From CALBPI01 sp038521865 (lineage in GTDB: Bacteria; Pseudomonadota; Gammaproteobacteria; Steroidobacterales; Woeseiaceae): a stretch of DNA of 64,000 bases. The DNA lies in assembly GCA_038521865.1 (NCBI GenBank), contig JBCBKO010000001.1:682001-746000 (forward strand), written 5' to 3'. Shown here one piece after another: positions 54,191-61,915 of the stretch (positions within the stretch are counted from its first letter, which is position 1; each line of letters opens with the position of its first letter). The position numbers and the translations under genes are program-made. The notes beneath the pieces were generated by a model. That model saw nothing but the letters and a program-made list of their open reading frames with translations, made no database searches and had not been told where the DNA came from.

Positions 54191-54219
54191 AGATGGTGAC
54201 ATCCGCTTGGAATTTCAAG
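54191..54219 (-). promoter_or_regulatory. sigma-32 (heat-shock) promoter for hsp20
   Basis: The minus strand carries CTTGAAA (54213-54219) and CACCATCT (54191-54198) with 14-nt spacing, a near-perfect RpoH promoter (consensus CTTGAAA and CCCCATNT, one mismatch). Transcription would begin near 54183, giving a 5' untranslated region of about 70 nt that contains the hairpin at 54117-54137. Confidence 0.8.
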
Positions 54220-54330
54220 TCACCAACACGGGTGATGTCACTCATCCGCCGCCACGGTCAGTGGCGCGTTTTTGGATGTGGTGGCACAGTGATGGCTGTT
54301 CAAGAAAAAAATCAAAGATTGGGGGCTCGG

Positions 54331-55608
54331 ATGAAGCACTGGATTACCGTGATCGCTGCGTTGGCGGTGTCGGGGACACTACAGGCGGAAACACTGCTGA
54401 TTCATGCGGGTGAGTTGCTGGCGGTACCCGGTGAGTCGGTTGCTAAGGAGCAAACCGTTGTCATCGAGAATGACGTCATCAAAGCCATCGTTGATGGCTA
54501 TGCGGATCCGGCGGAGTATCCAGGCGCAGAAGTGATCGACCTGCGCGAGCACTTCGTGATGCCGGGGCTCATGGATATGCACGTGCATCTGCAGGGCGAG
54601 CTTGGACCTGACAACGATCGTGATGCCCTCAAGATGTCAGATGAATTGATGGCAATGCGCAGTCTTCACTACGCACAGAAGACACTGCACGCCGGGTTCA
54701 CTACCGTGCGCGACGTCGGCTCCCAACCTCAAGCCATGTATGCCATGCGCGATGCCATCAACAATGGATGGGTCGATGGACCGCGTATCATTGCCGCCGG
54801 TGGTGTGGGCATCACCGGCGGCCATGCTGATGTCAGCGGGATCAAACCTGACCTGATGACCAAGTACACCTCCCAGACAATCTGCGATGGTCCCTACGAC
54901 TGCCGCCGCGCCACCCGCCACGCCATAAAATATGGGGCTGATCTCATCAAAATCACCTCTACCGGTGGGGTGCTGACCGACAGAGCGACTGGGACAGGCC
55001 AGCAAATGGAGGCTGATGAGCTACGAGAGGTCGTGCTGGCTGCGGAACGCATGGGGCGCAAAGTCGCAAGCCATGCGCATCAGGAAGATGGCATCATCGC
55101 TGCCCTTGAGGCCGGTGTGCACTCGATCGAACACGGGACCTACACAGGCCCCGAAGCCATTCGGTTGTTCAAAAAGACGGGCGCCTATCTCGTGCCGACC
55201 CTCATCGCTGGAGAAACGGTGATGAATATGGCCGAGCGTTCAAACTTTATGAGCCCAGCGATCAAGGCGAAGGCGATGCGCGTTGGGGCCGATATGGCCG
55301 GGAATTTTGAACGGGCTCACAAGGCAGGCGTACGCGTCGCGTTCGGCACTGACAGCGGCGTGTCGCAACATGGCACCAACGCACGTGAGGCGGTGCTGAT
55401 GTATGAGGCTGGCATGGCGCCCATGGATATTCTTGTGGCGGCAACGGTGAATGCAGCTGACCTCATTGACATGAGCGACGCGTTAGGGACTCTTGAGCCT
55501 GGCAAACAAGCGGACATCATCGCAACTGCGATCTCCCCGCTGGAAGATATTGCAGCCCTACAGGAAATGGCGTTCGTGATGCGCGCTGGGAAAGTGCACG
55601 TTCGCTAG
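54331..55608 (+). CDS. exported metal-dependent amidohydrolase (imidazolonepropionase-like)
   Basis: The 425-residue protein has a cleavable signal peptide (about 1-19, LAVSGTLQA) and the amidohydrolase barrel. Visible metal ligands are H84 and H86 (MDMHVHLQ), a lysine in GADLIKITSTGG, the histidines of SHAHQEDG and SIEHGTY, and the Asp of FGTDSGVSQHG. Family members of this group hydrolyse cyclic amides or act as Xaa-Pro or carnosine-type dipeptidases. The substrate here is unknown. The frame extends upstream to 54193 across the hsp20 promoter, but ATG 54331 opens the signal peptide. Confidence 0.9.
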   Translation: MKHWITVIAALAVSGTLQAETLLIHAGELLAVPGESVAKEQTVVIENDVIKAIVDGYADPAEYPGAEVIDLREHFVMPGLMDMHVHLQGELGPDNDRDALKMSDELMAMRSLHYAQKTLHAGFTTVRDVGSQPQAMYAMRDAINNGWVDGPRIIAAGGVGITGGHADVSGIKPDLMTKYTSQTICDGPYDCRRATRHAIKYGADLIKITSTGGVLTDRATGTGQQMEADELREVVLAAERMGRKVASHAHQEDGIIAALEAGVHSIEHGTYTGPEAIRLFKKTGAYLVPTLIAGETVMNMAERSNFMSPAIKAKAMRVGADMAGNFERAHKAGVRVAFGTDSGVSQHGTNAREAVLMYEAGMAPMDILVAATVNAADLIDMSDALGTLEPGKQADIIATAISPLEDIAALQEMAFVMRAGKVHVR

Positions 55609-55630
55609 CTGTCATTGCGCGGCGAAGCAT

Positions 55631-56227
55631 CTATTCAACCGCGGCCCCTGCGCCATAAAACGCGGCGTTAAAGTGCCTGCGACAGAGAGAGACATACCGG
55701 TCATTGCCACCGATCTCTACCTGTTGGCCGTCAGTGACCGTCGCGCCGGCCGCGTCTTGCCGGATCACCATCGTCGCCTTTTTGCCGCAATGACAAATCG
55801 CCTTGATCTCTTTGAGATTGTCCGCCCATGCAAGCAGGTAGCGGCTACCCTCGAACGGCTCGCCACGGAAATCAGTCCGCAACCCATAGGCCAGAACCGG
55901 CACGCCAAGGTCATCACAAACACGCCCAAGCGCGAAAACCTGATCGCGTGTCAGAAACTGCGCTTCGTCGATCAGCACGCAATTTAGCCTCGCGAGCATA
56001 TGTTCCTGCGCAATCATGGCGTACAGGTCTGCGTCTCGACTGAAAATCTGAGCCTGTGCATCGATTCCAATGCGGGATGTCACTTTCCCAGCGCCGTAGC
56101 GATCGTCCAGGGATGGTGTGAGGATGAGCGTGCGCATGCCGCGCTCGATGTAGTTGTAACTCGACTGCAGCAAAGCCGTAGACTTTCCCGCATTCATCGA
56201 AGAGTAATAGAAATAGAGCTTTGCCAA
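55631..56227 (-). CDS. tdk: thymidine kinase
   Basis: Tdk phosphorylates deoxythymidine for salvage. The 198-residue enzyme has the P-loop SMNAGKSTALLQSSYNY, the ILTPSLDDRYG segment, LIDEAQFLTRDQV with the catalytic Glu, and the zinc cysteines of CHCGKKA and SLCRRH. The start is TTG 56227, five bases after GGGGA (MAKLYFYYSSMNAGKST); the frame runs to 56329 but homology begins here. It is divergent from the 310-residue secreted protein gene. Confidence 0.93.
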   Translation of the reverse strand: MAKLYFYYSSMNAGKSTALLQSSYNYIERGMRTLILTPSLDDRYGAGKVTSRIGIDAQAQIFSRDADLYAMIAQEHMLARLNCVLIDEAQFLTRDQVFALGRVCDDLGVPVLAYGLRTDFRGEPFEGSRYLLAWADNLKEIKAICHCGKKATMVIRQDAAGATVTDGQQVEIGGNDRYVSLCRRHFNAAFYGAGAAVE

Positions 56228-56271
56228 TGGTGTCCCCGTAAACACTGATGCGACAACTCGAGGTGCGACGG

Positions 56272-56277
56272 TATACT
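56272..56277 (+). promoter_or_regulatory. candidate -10 for the secreted propeller-like gene
   Basis: TATACT lies 29 nt before the ATG at 56307. No good -35 is seen. The position lies inside the upstream open frame of tdk but outside its chosen coding region. Confidence 0.35.
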
Positions 56278-56306
56278 CACAGCTCGACCCAACAGGTTCA
56301 CCAAGC

Positions 56307-57239
56307 ATGCCACAAGCCTCATCAATCAAGCGCGTTAGCCGGGCGTTGCTCGTACTCGGCGCTGTGATGTGCGCAGGTGCGGTCGCGCCGCATGAGCGAT
56401 TGGGCGAGCTGAACTATCGGATGCTGCCCGAGGCGTCCGGGATGGGTGTATCTCCGTCTATCGATGGGCGACTCTGGTTCATCAATGATGCGGGTAACCG
56501 CCCTGAGCTGATCGGACTGGATCTACCCGACTTTAACTACAAAAAAATCAAAGTGAAGGGTGTCCGGAACCGAGACTGGGAAGATCTCGAAGTATTCCAA
56601 CTCGACGGTCAGGCTTGGATTGCTGTCGCTGATATCGGCGACAACTTGGCCGTTCGTAAGCAAGTTTCGATTTACCTGTTCCCCGAACCCCCGAAAGACT
56701 CAACCAGTGTTGAGGTTTTTCATACGATAAGGGTCGAGTACCCGGGGGGCGCGCGTGACTCCGAAAGTCTCGCGGTAGACCCGATCAGCAGACATATCTA
56801 CGTTCTCAGCAAGAGAGACAAACCGCCGATCCTGTATCGAGTCCCATTGCCTGATCTGACCAAATCTGGTCGCAGCGAAATTGTGGCAGAGCAGCTTGGT
56901 GAGGTGTCGAGCATTCCAGAACCCACGGCTCTCGAGATGCGGCTGTTTCCCAAGTACGGAAAATACCGCAACCAACCGACATCGCTATCTCTTGCACCAG
57001 ATGGACGAACCATTGCGATCATGACCTACGGTGAAGCCTACGTAACCGAATTGGGTAAAGATCGAAATTGGCTGATCGCATTGAACCAGGAGCTCTGCGC
57101 ACTCGGGTCACCACTACTGGCGCAACCTGAAACGATCGCTGTGGATGAAGCGGGATCTGTCTACCTCAGCAGCGAACGCAAGCAAGCGCCGCTCATTCGT
57201 ATGAGCAGCGTTTGTGCCGAAGGAGCAAAGGCAGACTAA
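56307..57239 (+). CDS. secreted protein, probable beta-propeller, function unknown
   Basis: I recognise no named gene. The 310-residue product has a signal peptide (about 1-26, ending CAGAVA). Repeating strand-rich units suggest a beta-propeller: LWFINDAGNRPELIGLDL, NRDWEDLEVFQLDGQAWIAVADIGDN, SESLAVDPISRHIYVLSKRD and SLSLAPDGRTIAIMTY. The pair WEDLE...DIGDN recurs in extracellular propellers and may bind calcium (established pattern, function not assigned). Its stop overlaps the stop of the nucleoside transporter gene by 4 bp on the other strand. Confidence 0.75.
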   Translation: MPQASSIKRVSRALLVLGAVMCAGAVAPHERLGELNYRMLPEASGMGVSPSIDGRLWFINDAGNRPELIGLDLPDFNYKKIKVKGVRNRDWEDLEVFQLDGQAWIAVADIGDNLAVRKQVSIYLFPEPPKDSTSVEVFHTIRVEYPGGARDSESLAVDPISRHIYVLSKRDKPPILYRVPLPDLTKSGRSEIVAEQLGEVSSIPEPTALEMRLFPKYGKYRNQPTSLSLAPDGRTIAIMTYGEAYVTELGKDRNWLIALNQELCALGSPLLAQPETIAVDEAGSVYLSSERKQAPLIRMSSVCAEGAKAD

Positions 57240-58450
57240 AACGTCAGCAAGAGACTGGCGAGCGCCGCACTCATCAGATTCGACAGCGACCCTGCGAGCA
57301 CCGCCTTCAGTCCAAATTCCCCAATCAACTCGCGCTGTGCAGGCACCAACACACCCAGACCGCCGAGCAGGATGGCGATCGACGACAGGTTTGCAAAACC
57401 GCACAGCGAGAACGTCACCACCGCCTGAGTACGCGGCGACAATGCTCCAACAAGATCGCCGAAATGCAGGAAGGCGACGAACTCATTGAGAATCAACTTC
57501 TCACCGAATAGTGCACCTGCCACCTGCGCCTCAGACCAAGGCACGCTCAGCAACCACATCAGGGGCGCGAAAATGTAGCCAAGAATACGCTCCAGCGTCA
57601 CGCCCTCAATGCCGGCCAGCCCGAATATGCCGCCAACCACACCGTTAAACAGCGCAATCAACGCGACAAAGGACAGCAACATTGCGCCGATCATCACAGC
57701 CAGGCGTACGCCCTCTTGTGCGCCGCTGGCGGCCGCCAGAAAGACGTTTCGTTCCTTGGGAATCTGTACCCCGACAACCTCTGAAGCATCGGTCACCGTT
57801 TCAGTGTCCGGCATGATCAGTTTTGCCATTAGCAAGCCACCCGGTGCGGCCATGAAGCTCGCGGCGAGCAAATACTCCAGCTTCGCACCCATGCCCGCAT
57901 AGGCCGCGAGGACCGTACCCGCAACAGATGCAGTGCCGGATACCATCACGGTAAACAACTGTGCGCGCGAGATTTTGCTCAAATAGGGCTTCACAACCAG
58001 CGGCGCTTCGGTTTGACCAACAAAAATGTTGGCGGCCGCGTTCAGGGACTCGATGGGGCGAGTCCCCAGCAGAAACTGCAAGCCTCGTCCGAGCACCCTC
58101 ACGATGAGTTGCATGATGCCAAGATGGTAGAGCACCGACATCAACGCCGCGAAGAACACGATCACCGGCAAAACCGTGACGGCAAACGAACCACCTTGCA
58201 GCAACGACGAACCGAAAATCATCTCGATACCGCTATTGGCGTAGCCGATCACCCGACGCACGCCGTTGCTCATCACCTCCAGCCCCCTCTGGCCTGCCGG
58301 AAGCTTGAGTACGAGCAACGCAATGAATGCCTGCAATGCAAACGCGCTGCCAACCACTCGGGGACGTATCGCTCGCCGATTGTCGGAGAATGCGATCGCC
58401 AGCAAAAGAATGACAGTAATGCCCACGAGGCTAATGAGTTGTGCAGGCAT
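57236..58450 (-). CDS. nupC: concentrative nucleoside transporter (CNT/NupC family)
   Basis: This 404-residue inner-membrane protein imports nucleosides with H+ or Na+. CNT signatures are clear: the GxxxxG-rich core, IFVGQTEAPLVVKPYLSKISRAQLFTVMVSGTASVAGTVLAAYAGMGA, ASFMAAPGGLLMAKL, and EKLILNEFVAFLHFGDL. Its ATG 58450 immediately follows the TAG of the upstream phosphoribosyltransferase, so the two form an operon. That fits uptake followed by base salvage. Confidence 0.93.
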   Translation of the reverse strand: MPAQLISLVGITVILLLAIAFSDNRRAIRPRVVGSAFALQAFIALLVLKLPAGQRGLEVMSNGVRRVIGYANSGIEMIFGSSLLQGGSFAVTVLPVIVFFAALMSVLYHLGIMQLIVRVLGRGLQFLLGTRPIESLNAAANIFVGQTEAPLVVKPYLSKISRAQLFTVMVSGTASVAGTVLAAYAGMGAKLEYLLAASFMAAPGGLLMAKLIMPDTETVTDASEVVGVQIPKERNVFLAAASGAQEGVRLAVMIGAMLLSFVALIALFNGVVGGIFGLAGIEGVTLERILGYIFAPLMWLLSVPWSEAQVAGALFGEKLILNEFVAFLHFGDLVGALSPRTQAVVTFSLCGFANLSSIAILLGGLGVLVPAQRELIGEFGLKAVLAGSLSNLMSAALASLLLTF

Positions 58451-59035
58451 CTATTGGTCCTGGCTGGAATGTCGTAGAGACCGTGCGCGTTCAATCACGC
58501 TGGCCAACGCGGGGCGCGATTGCCTGAGTTCTTCAGGATTGAGTGCATCCAGCTCATGTGGAAAGACGAGCCAATCATCCGTTTCCTGCACAAAATAATC
58601 AGGAACGATGTCCGTCTGGTTGCGCGCCGGTTTGAACCAGGGCACGGCGACCCGCACGTCATCAGCCATATTGTCGCGTGCGCGCCGGTGTAGCTCCTCG
58701 ATCACGGCGACTACGGTATTTCCCGTATCGAAGACATCGTCGACGATTAGCACCCGATCATCCGGAGTCACTTTATTGATGATGTAGTCCAATCCGAAGA
58801 TGGCTACCTTGCTGGCGCGCTCGTCGACACCTGTGTAGGAGGCGGTGCGGATTGCGATGTGGTCCGAGTCGACGCCTGCGAACGACAACAACTCCTGAAC
58901 AGCCATGCCAACCGGCGTTCCCCCACGCCAGATCGCGATTATCATCGTCGGCTTGAAACCAGAATCCAATATCTGGACACCGAGCCGCATCGAGTCTTCA
59001 AGCAGACCCTGGGCGGTCAACACCGTTTTTTGCAT
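58451..59035 (-). CDS. purine-type phosphoribosyltransferase, copy 1
   Basis: The 194-residue protein has the type I PRTase fold with the PRPP-binding motif RVLIVDDVFDTGNT and the pyrophosphate loop IAIWRGGTPVG. It resembles hypoxanthine/xanthine-guanine phosphoribosyltransferases; base specificity cannot be read. I take ATG 59035, although the GGGGG run is only two bases away; GTG 59044 lacks a ribosome-binding site. It is head-to-head with copy 2 (59123) and co-transcribed with nupC. Confidence 0.88.
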   Translation of the reverse strand: MQKTVLTAQGLLEDSMRLGVQILDSGFKPTMIIAIWRGGTPVGMAVQELLSFAGVDSDHIAIRTASYTGVDERASKVAIFGLDYIINKVTPDDRVLIVDDVFDTGNTVVAVIEELHRRARDNMADDVRVAVPWFKPARNQTDIVPDYFVQETDDWLVFPHELDALNPEELRQSRPALASVIERARSLRHSSQDQ

Positions 59036-59080
59036 ATCCCCCACTCAGAAGCTTGCAGCGCACAGCGCTTGCCAAGTCGC

Positions 59081-59086
59081 TATACT
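59081..59086 (+). promoter_or_regulatory. candidate -10 in the gap between the two phosphoribosyltransferases
   Basis: TATACT lies in the 87-nt divergent gap, 36 nt before the copy 2 ATG. The -35 region is poor. The corresponding minus-strand promoter for copy 1 was not identified. Confidence 0.4.
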
Positions 59087-59122
59087 CGCGCATCCTAACC
59101 CAGTTTCGCACGCAAGGGTCAA

Positions 59123-59734
59123 ATGAGCATCGCCCCGCCAAACAAGCAGTACATTGCAGCAGACGACCTACTGCTTGACTCATTCCGCCTGTCAGCAAAA
59201 ATTTTCGAATCCGATTTTCGACCCAATTTTCTCGTCGGTCTATGGCGCGGCGGGAGCGCCGTTGGCATTGCCGTTCAGGAAGGGCTGTCCCATTTTGGGA
59301 TCGACACTGACCACATCGCCGTGCGCACGAGTTACCAGGGCTTCGCCGCCTACCAACAGCAGCGTGCGGACCGCAAGTCTGCAATCCGTGTACATGGGCT
59401 GCGGTATCTGCTGGAAAAGGTACGCTCGCAAGACCGACTCTTGATCGTGGACGATGTGTTTTCAACGGGCTCCAGCGCTCAGGCAGTGATCGATAAGCTC
59501 GCACGCAAATCACGCAAAAACCTGCCAAGCGACATTCGGATTGCGACCATTTTTTACAGAGAGACCGAACAAACGCTGCGACCGCCCGATTTCTACGTCC
59601 ATGAGACTCAGGATTGGCTTGTCTTGCCTTACGAGTTAACTGGTTTGACGCGCGAAGATCTCGAGACCAACAAGCCTGAGCTAGCCAACATTCTAAAAAC
59701 CGTCAAAACACCGCTGCCACATTTTGACCCCTGA
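59123..59734 (+). CDS. purine-type phosphoribosyltransferase, copy 2
   Basis: This 203-residue paralogue of copy 1 shares LLLDSFRL, VGLWRGGSAVGIAVQEGLS, FGIDTDHIAVRTSYQG and the PRPP motif LLIVDDVFSTGSS. The two differ most at the C-terminal hood that contacts the base, so their base preference may differ (inference). ATG 59123 is preceded by AAGGG. It is followed by the PfkB kinase 39 nt downstream, probably in one transcript. Confidence 0.88.
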   Translation: MSIAPPNKQYIAADDLLLDSFRLSAKIFESDFRPNFLVGLWRGGSAVGIAVQEGLSHFGIDTDHIAVRTSYQGFAAYQQQRADRKSAIRVHGLRYLLEKVRSQDRLLIVDDVFSTGSSAQAVIDKLARKSRKNLPSDIRIATIFYRETEQTLRPPDFYVHETQDWLVLPYELTGLTREDLETNKPELANILKTVKTPLPHFDP

Positions 59735-59773
59735 CTGAATTCCGAGTTTCCGGAATCTACGGACCCCACTTGC

Positions 59774-60757
59774 ATGAATCGTTCATCAGTAGCCCTTGTT
59801 GGTATTAGCAATGCCATTGTCGACGTGCTTTGCCACGTTCAACCTGAATTCATCCAGGACCTCGGCGCCCCGCCAGGATCCATGACGCTCATTGATCGCG
59901 ACCAGGCGGTAAGCCTCTATGAGCGTATGGGCCCGGCCGTTGAAAGCGCGGGCGGCTCCGTTGCGAACACCGTTGCTTGCTTCGCGAGTCTTGGCGGCAG
60001 CGCCGGTTATGTCGGCCGAGTCGCCGAAGACCAACTGGGCCGGATTTTTGAACACGACATGACGTCGATCGGCGTAGATACGAGACTGAAACCGGAAACA
60101 AGAGAAGCGCCAACGGCACGCTGCCATGTGCTGATCACTCCGGACGGCGAACGAACGATGCAAACCTATCTTGGCGCGTGCGTCGAGATCGCACCGAGTG
60201 ACATCACCGAAGCGTCGTGCGGGGATGCACAGATCGTGTTGCTGGAGGGATATGTTTGGGATACACCGGAAGGCCCTGAATCGATGGCTGAAGCGGTGCG
60301 GATCGCCAAGGCTAACGGACACCGGGTAGCGCTGTCGCTGTCCGATTCATTCTGCGTTGAGCGACATCACGCCGCGTTCAGCACACTATCCAATGCGGGC
60401 GCCGACATCGTAATTGGCAACGAAGCTGAGATGAAAGCGCTGTTCGAAGTCGCAACGTTCGATGAGGCACGAGCAGCGGCAGCAGCGAACGGCCGGCTGT
60501 TTGTGATGACGCGTTCCGAACTAGGTTCCGTGATCATTCAAGGCAGCGATGCAGCTGAGCAAGCCGCCGACACCATCGAACAGGTTATCGATTCAACCGG
60601 CGCAGGCGATGCTTATGTCGCGGGATGCTTATTCGCTCTCTCTCAAGGGCAAACCCTGTCACAGGCTGCGAAGCTTGGCACGAATTGCGCGTCACTCGCC
60701 ATACAGCAGGTCGGCGCTCGCCCCCAACCGGCAGCGCTTCGCGCATTGGTCAGCTAA
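59774..60757 (+). CDS. PfkB-family nucleoside kinase, adenosine-kinase-like
   Basis: The 327-residue protein is a ribokinase-fold kinase. The N-terminal GISNAIVDVLCHV, GGSVANTVACFASLGG substrate site, and C-terminal PfkB signature DSTGAGDAYVAGCLFAL with the catalytic Asp are present. Adenosine kinases often show this arrangement, and the setting between phosphoribosyltransferase and deoD supports nucleoside use. Fructose or inosine/guanosine kinase activity is not excluded. Confidence 0.87.
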   Translation: MNRSSVALVGISNAIVDVLCHVQPEFIQDLGAPPGSMTLIDRDQAVSLYERMGPAVESAGGSVANTVACFASLGGSAGYVGRVAEDQLGRIFEHDMTSIGVDTRLKPETREAPTARCHVLITPDGERTMQTYLGACVEIAPSDITEASCGDAQIVLLEGYVWDTPEGPESMAEAVRIAKANGHRVALSLSDSFCVERHHAAFSTLSNAGADIVIGNEAEMKALFEVATFDEARAAAAANGRLFVMTRSELGSVIIQGSDAAEQAADTIEQVIDSTGAGDAYVAGCLFALSQGQTLSQAAKLGTNCASLAIQQVGARPQPAALRALVS

Positions 60758-60783
60758 TCCGAGGCGCCTGATCGACGCCGCGC

Positions 60784-61494
60784 CTATTCAGGGTATACGG
60801 TCGCCAGCGCGACCCGGATCATGTCGTCGAACGTCTGTGCGCGCTCGTCAGTGCTGAGCGCAGCGCCCGTGCGAATATTATCGCTGACCGTACACATCGC
60901 CAATGCGGCAACACCGAACTCCGCGCAAATCGGGTAGAGGCCAGCAGTCTCCATTTCTACGCCAAGAATTCCGAAGCGCTCCATCGTGTCGAACATGTCG
61001 GAGTCGGGCGTGTAGAACAGATCGGATGTGAACAAGTTGCCGACATGGTGCGACACACCCTGCGCGACCGCGGCATCTACAGCACCGCGTAGAAGACCGA
61101 AGTCCGCGATGCAGGCATAATCGTATCCACCGAATCGAATCCGATTCACGTTAGAGTCTGTACAAGTTCCCTGACCAATAATCAGGTCTCTGAGCGGCAT
61201 GTTCTTGCGTACAGTGCCACAGCTCCCTATACGGACCAGTCGTTTGACGCCGTAGTCAACAATCAACTCGTGCGCGTAGATCGATACCGACGGAATGCCC
61301 ATGCCATGCGACATGATTGAAATTGGCTGGCCGCGATAGCTACCGGTAAAACCAAGCATGTTCCGCACATTGGTGACCTCCCGCGTCTCTTCCAGGAAAT
61401 TCTCGGCGATGTACTTGGCACGCAGCGGATCCCCAGGCATCAATACCGTTGATGCGAAGTCCCCGGGTGCGGCATTCATGTGCTTTGTGGCCAT
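60784..61494 (-). CDS. deoD: purine nucleoside phosphorylase DeoD
   Basis: DeoD cleaves purine nucleosides with phosphate to the free base and ribose 1-phosphate. The 236-residue protein has the PNP_UDP_1 features LMPGDPLRAKYIAENFL, MGIPSVSIYAHELI, IRIGSCG-like VRIGSCGTV, and EMETAGLYPI with the catalytic Glu. ATG 61494 follows GGAG; the extension to 61578 is not needed. It is convergent with the PfkB kinase gene. Confidence 0.95.
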   Translation of the reverse strand: MATKHMNAAPGDFASTVLMPGDPLRAKYIAENFLEETREVTNVRNMLGFTGSYRGQPISIMSHGMGIPSVSIYAHELIVDYGVKRLVRIGSCGTVRKNMPLRDLIIGQGTCTDSNVNRIRFGGYDYACIADFGLLRGAVDAAVAQGVSHHVGNLFTSDLFYTPDSDMFDTMERFGILGVEMETAGLYPICAEFGVAALAMCTVSDNIRTGAALSTDERAQTFDDMIRVALATVYPE

Positions 61495-61555
61495 GTTATT
61501 TGCTCCGCTTCGGTTATGTCCGCATGATACACCGCTGGCGAGCAAGGCCGCGAAG

Positions 61556-61915
61556 ATGACCCCTTTCCACGCTGACACGATGCCCGACGAGTTCTACACC
61601 GAAGAGCGCTGCTTCATTCGCGAGTGGATCAACACACCTGATCAACCAGAAGCTTCTCTGGCGCAGTGCCGTGTCGTTGTCGGCACCACCACGCAAAAGC
61701 ACCGACTGTCCGTGACCGAGTGGTATCTCGTCAGGCAGGGGATCGGCGAACTTCGAGTGGCTGAACAAGCACCGATCATCATTAAACCGGGCGATCGGGT
61801 TTGTATTCCCGCCGGTGCCTCACAGCAGGTACTCAGTACCGGCGATGAGGATCTCGTTTTCGATTGCTTTTGTGTTCCACGCTTTACACCGGATTGCTAT
61901 GAGTCTCTTGAGTAG
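61556..61915 (+). CDS. small cupin-domain protein
   Basis: The 119-residue protein is a single-domain cupin. The core pattern HRLSVTEWYLVRQGIGELRV and KPGDRVCIPAGASQQVLSTG is clear, with some metal ligands replaced, so metal binding is uncertain. ATG 61556 is chosen from the end of the deoD-divergent gap; an MPDEF start nine codons later is possible. Its last 17 bp overlap the start of the following amidohydrolase, which suggests coupling. Function is unknown. Confidence 0.78.
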   Translation: MTPFHADTMPDEFYTEERCFIREWINTPDQPEASLAQCRVVVGTTTQKHRLSVTEWYLVRQGIGELRVAEQAPIIIKPGDRVCIPAGASQQVLSTGDEDLVFDCFCVPRFTPDCYESLE

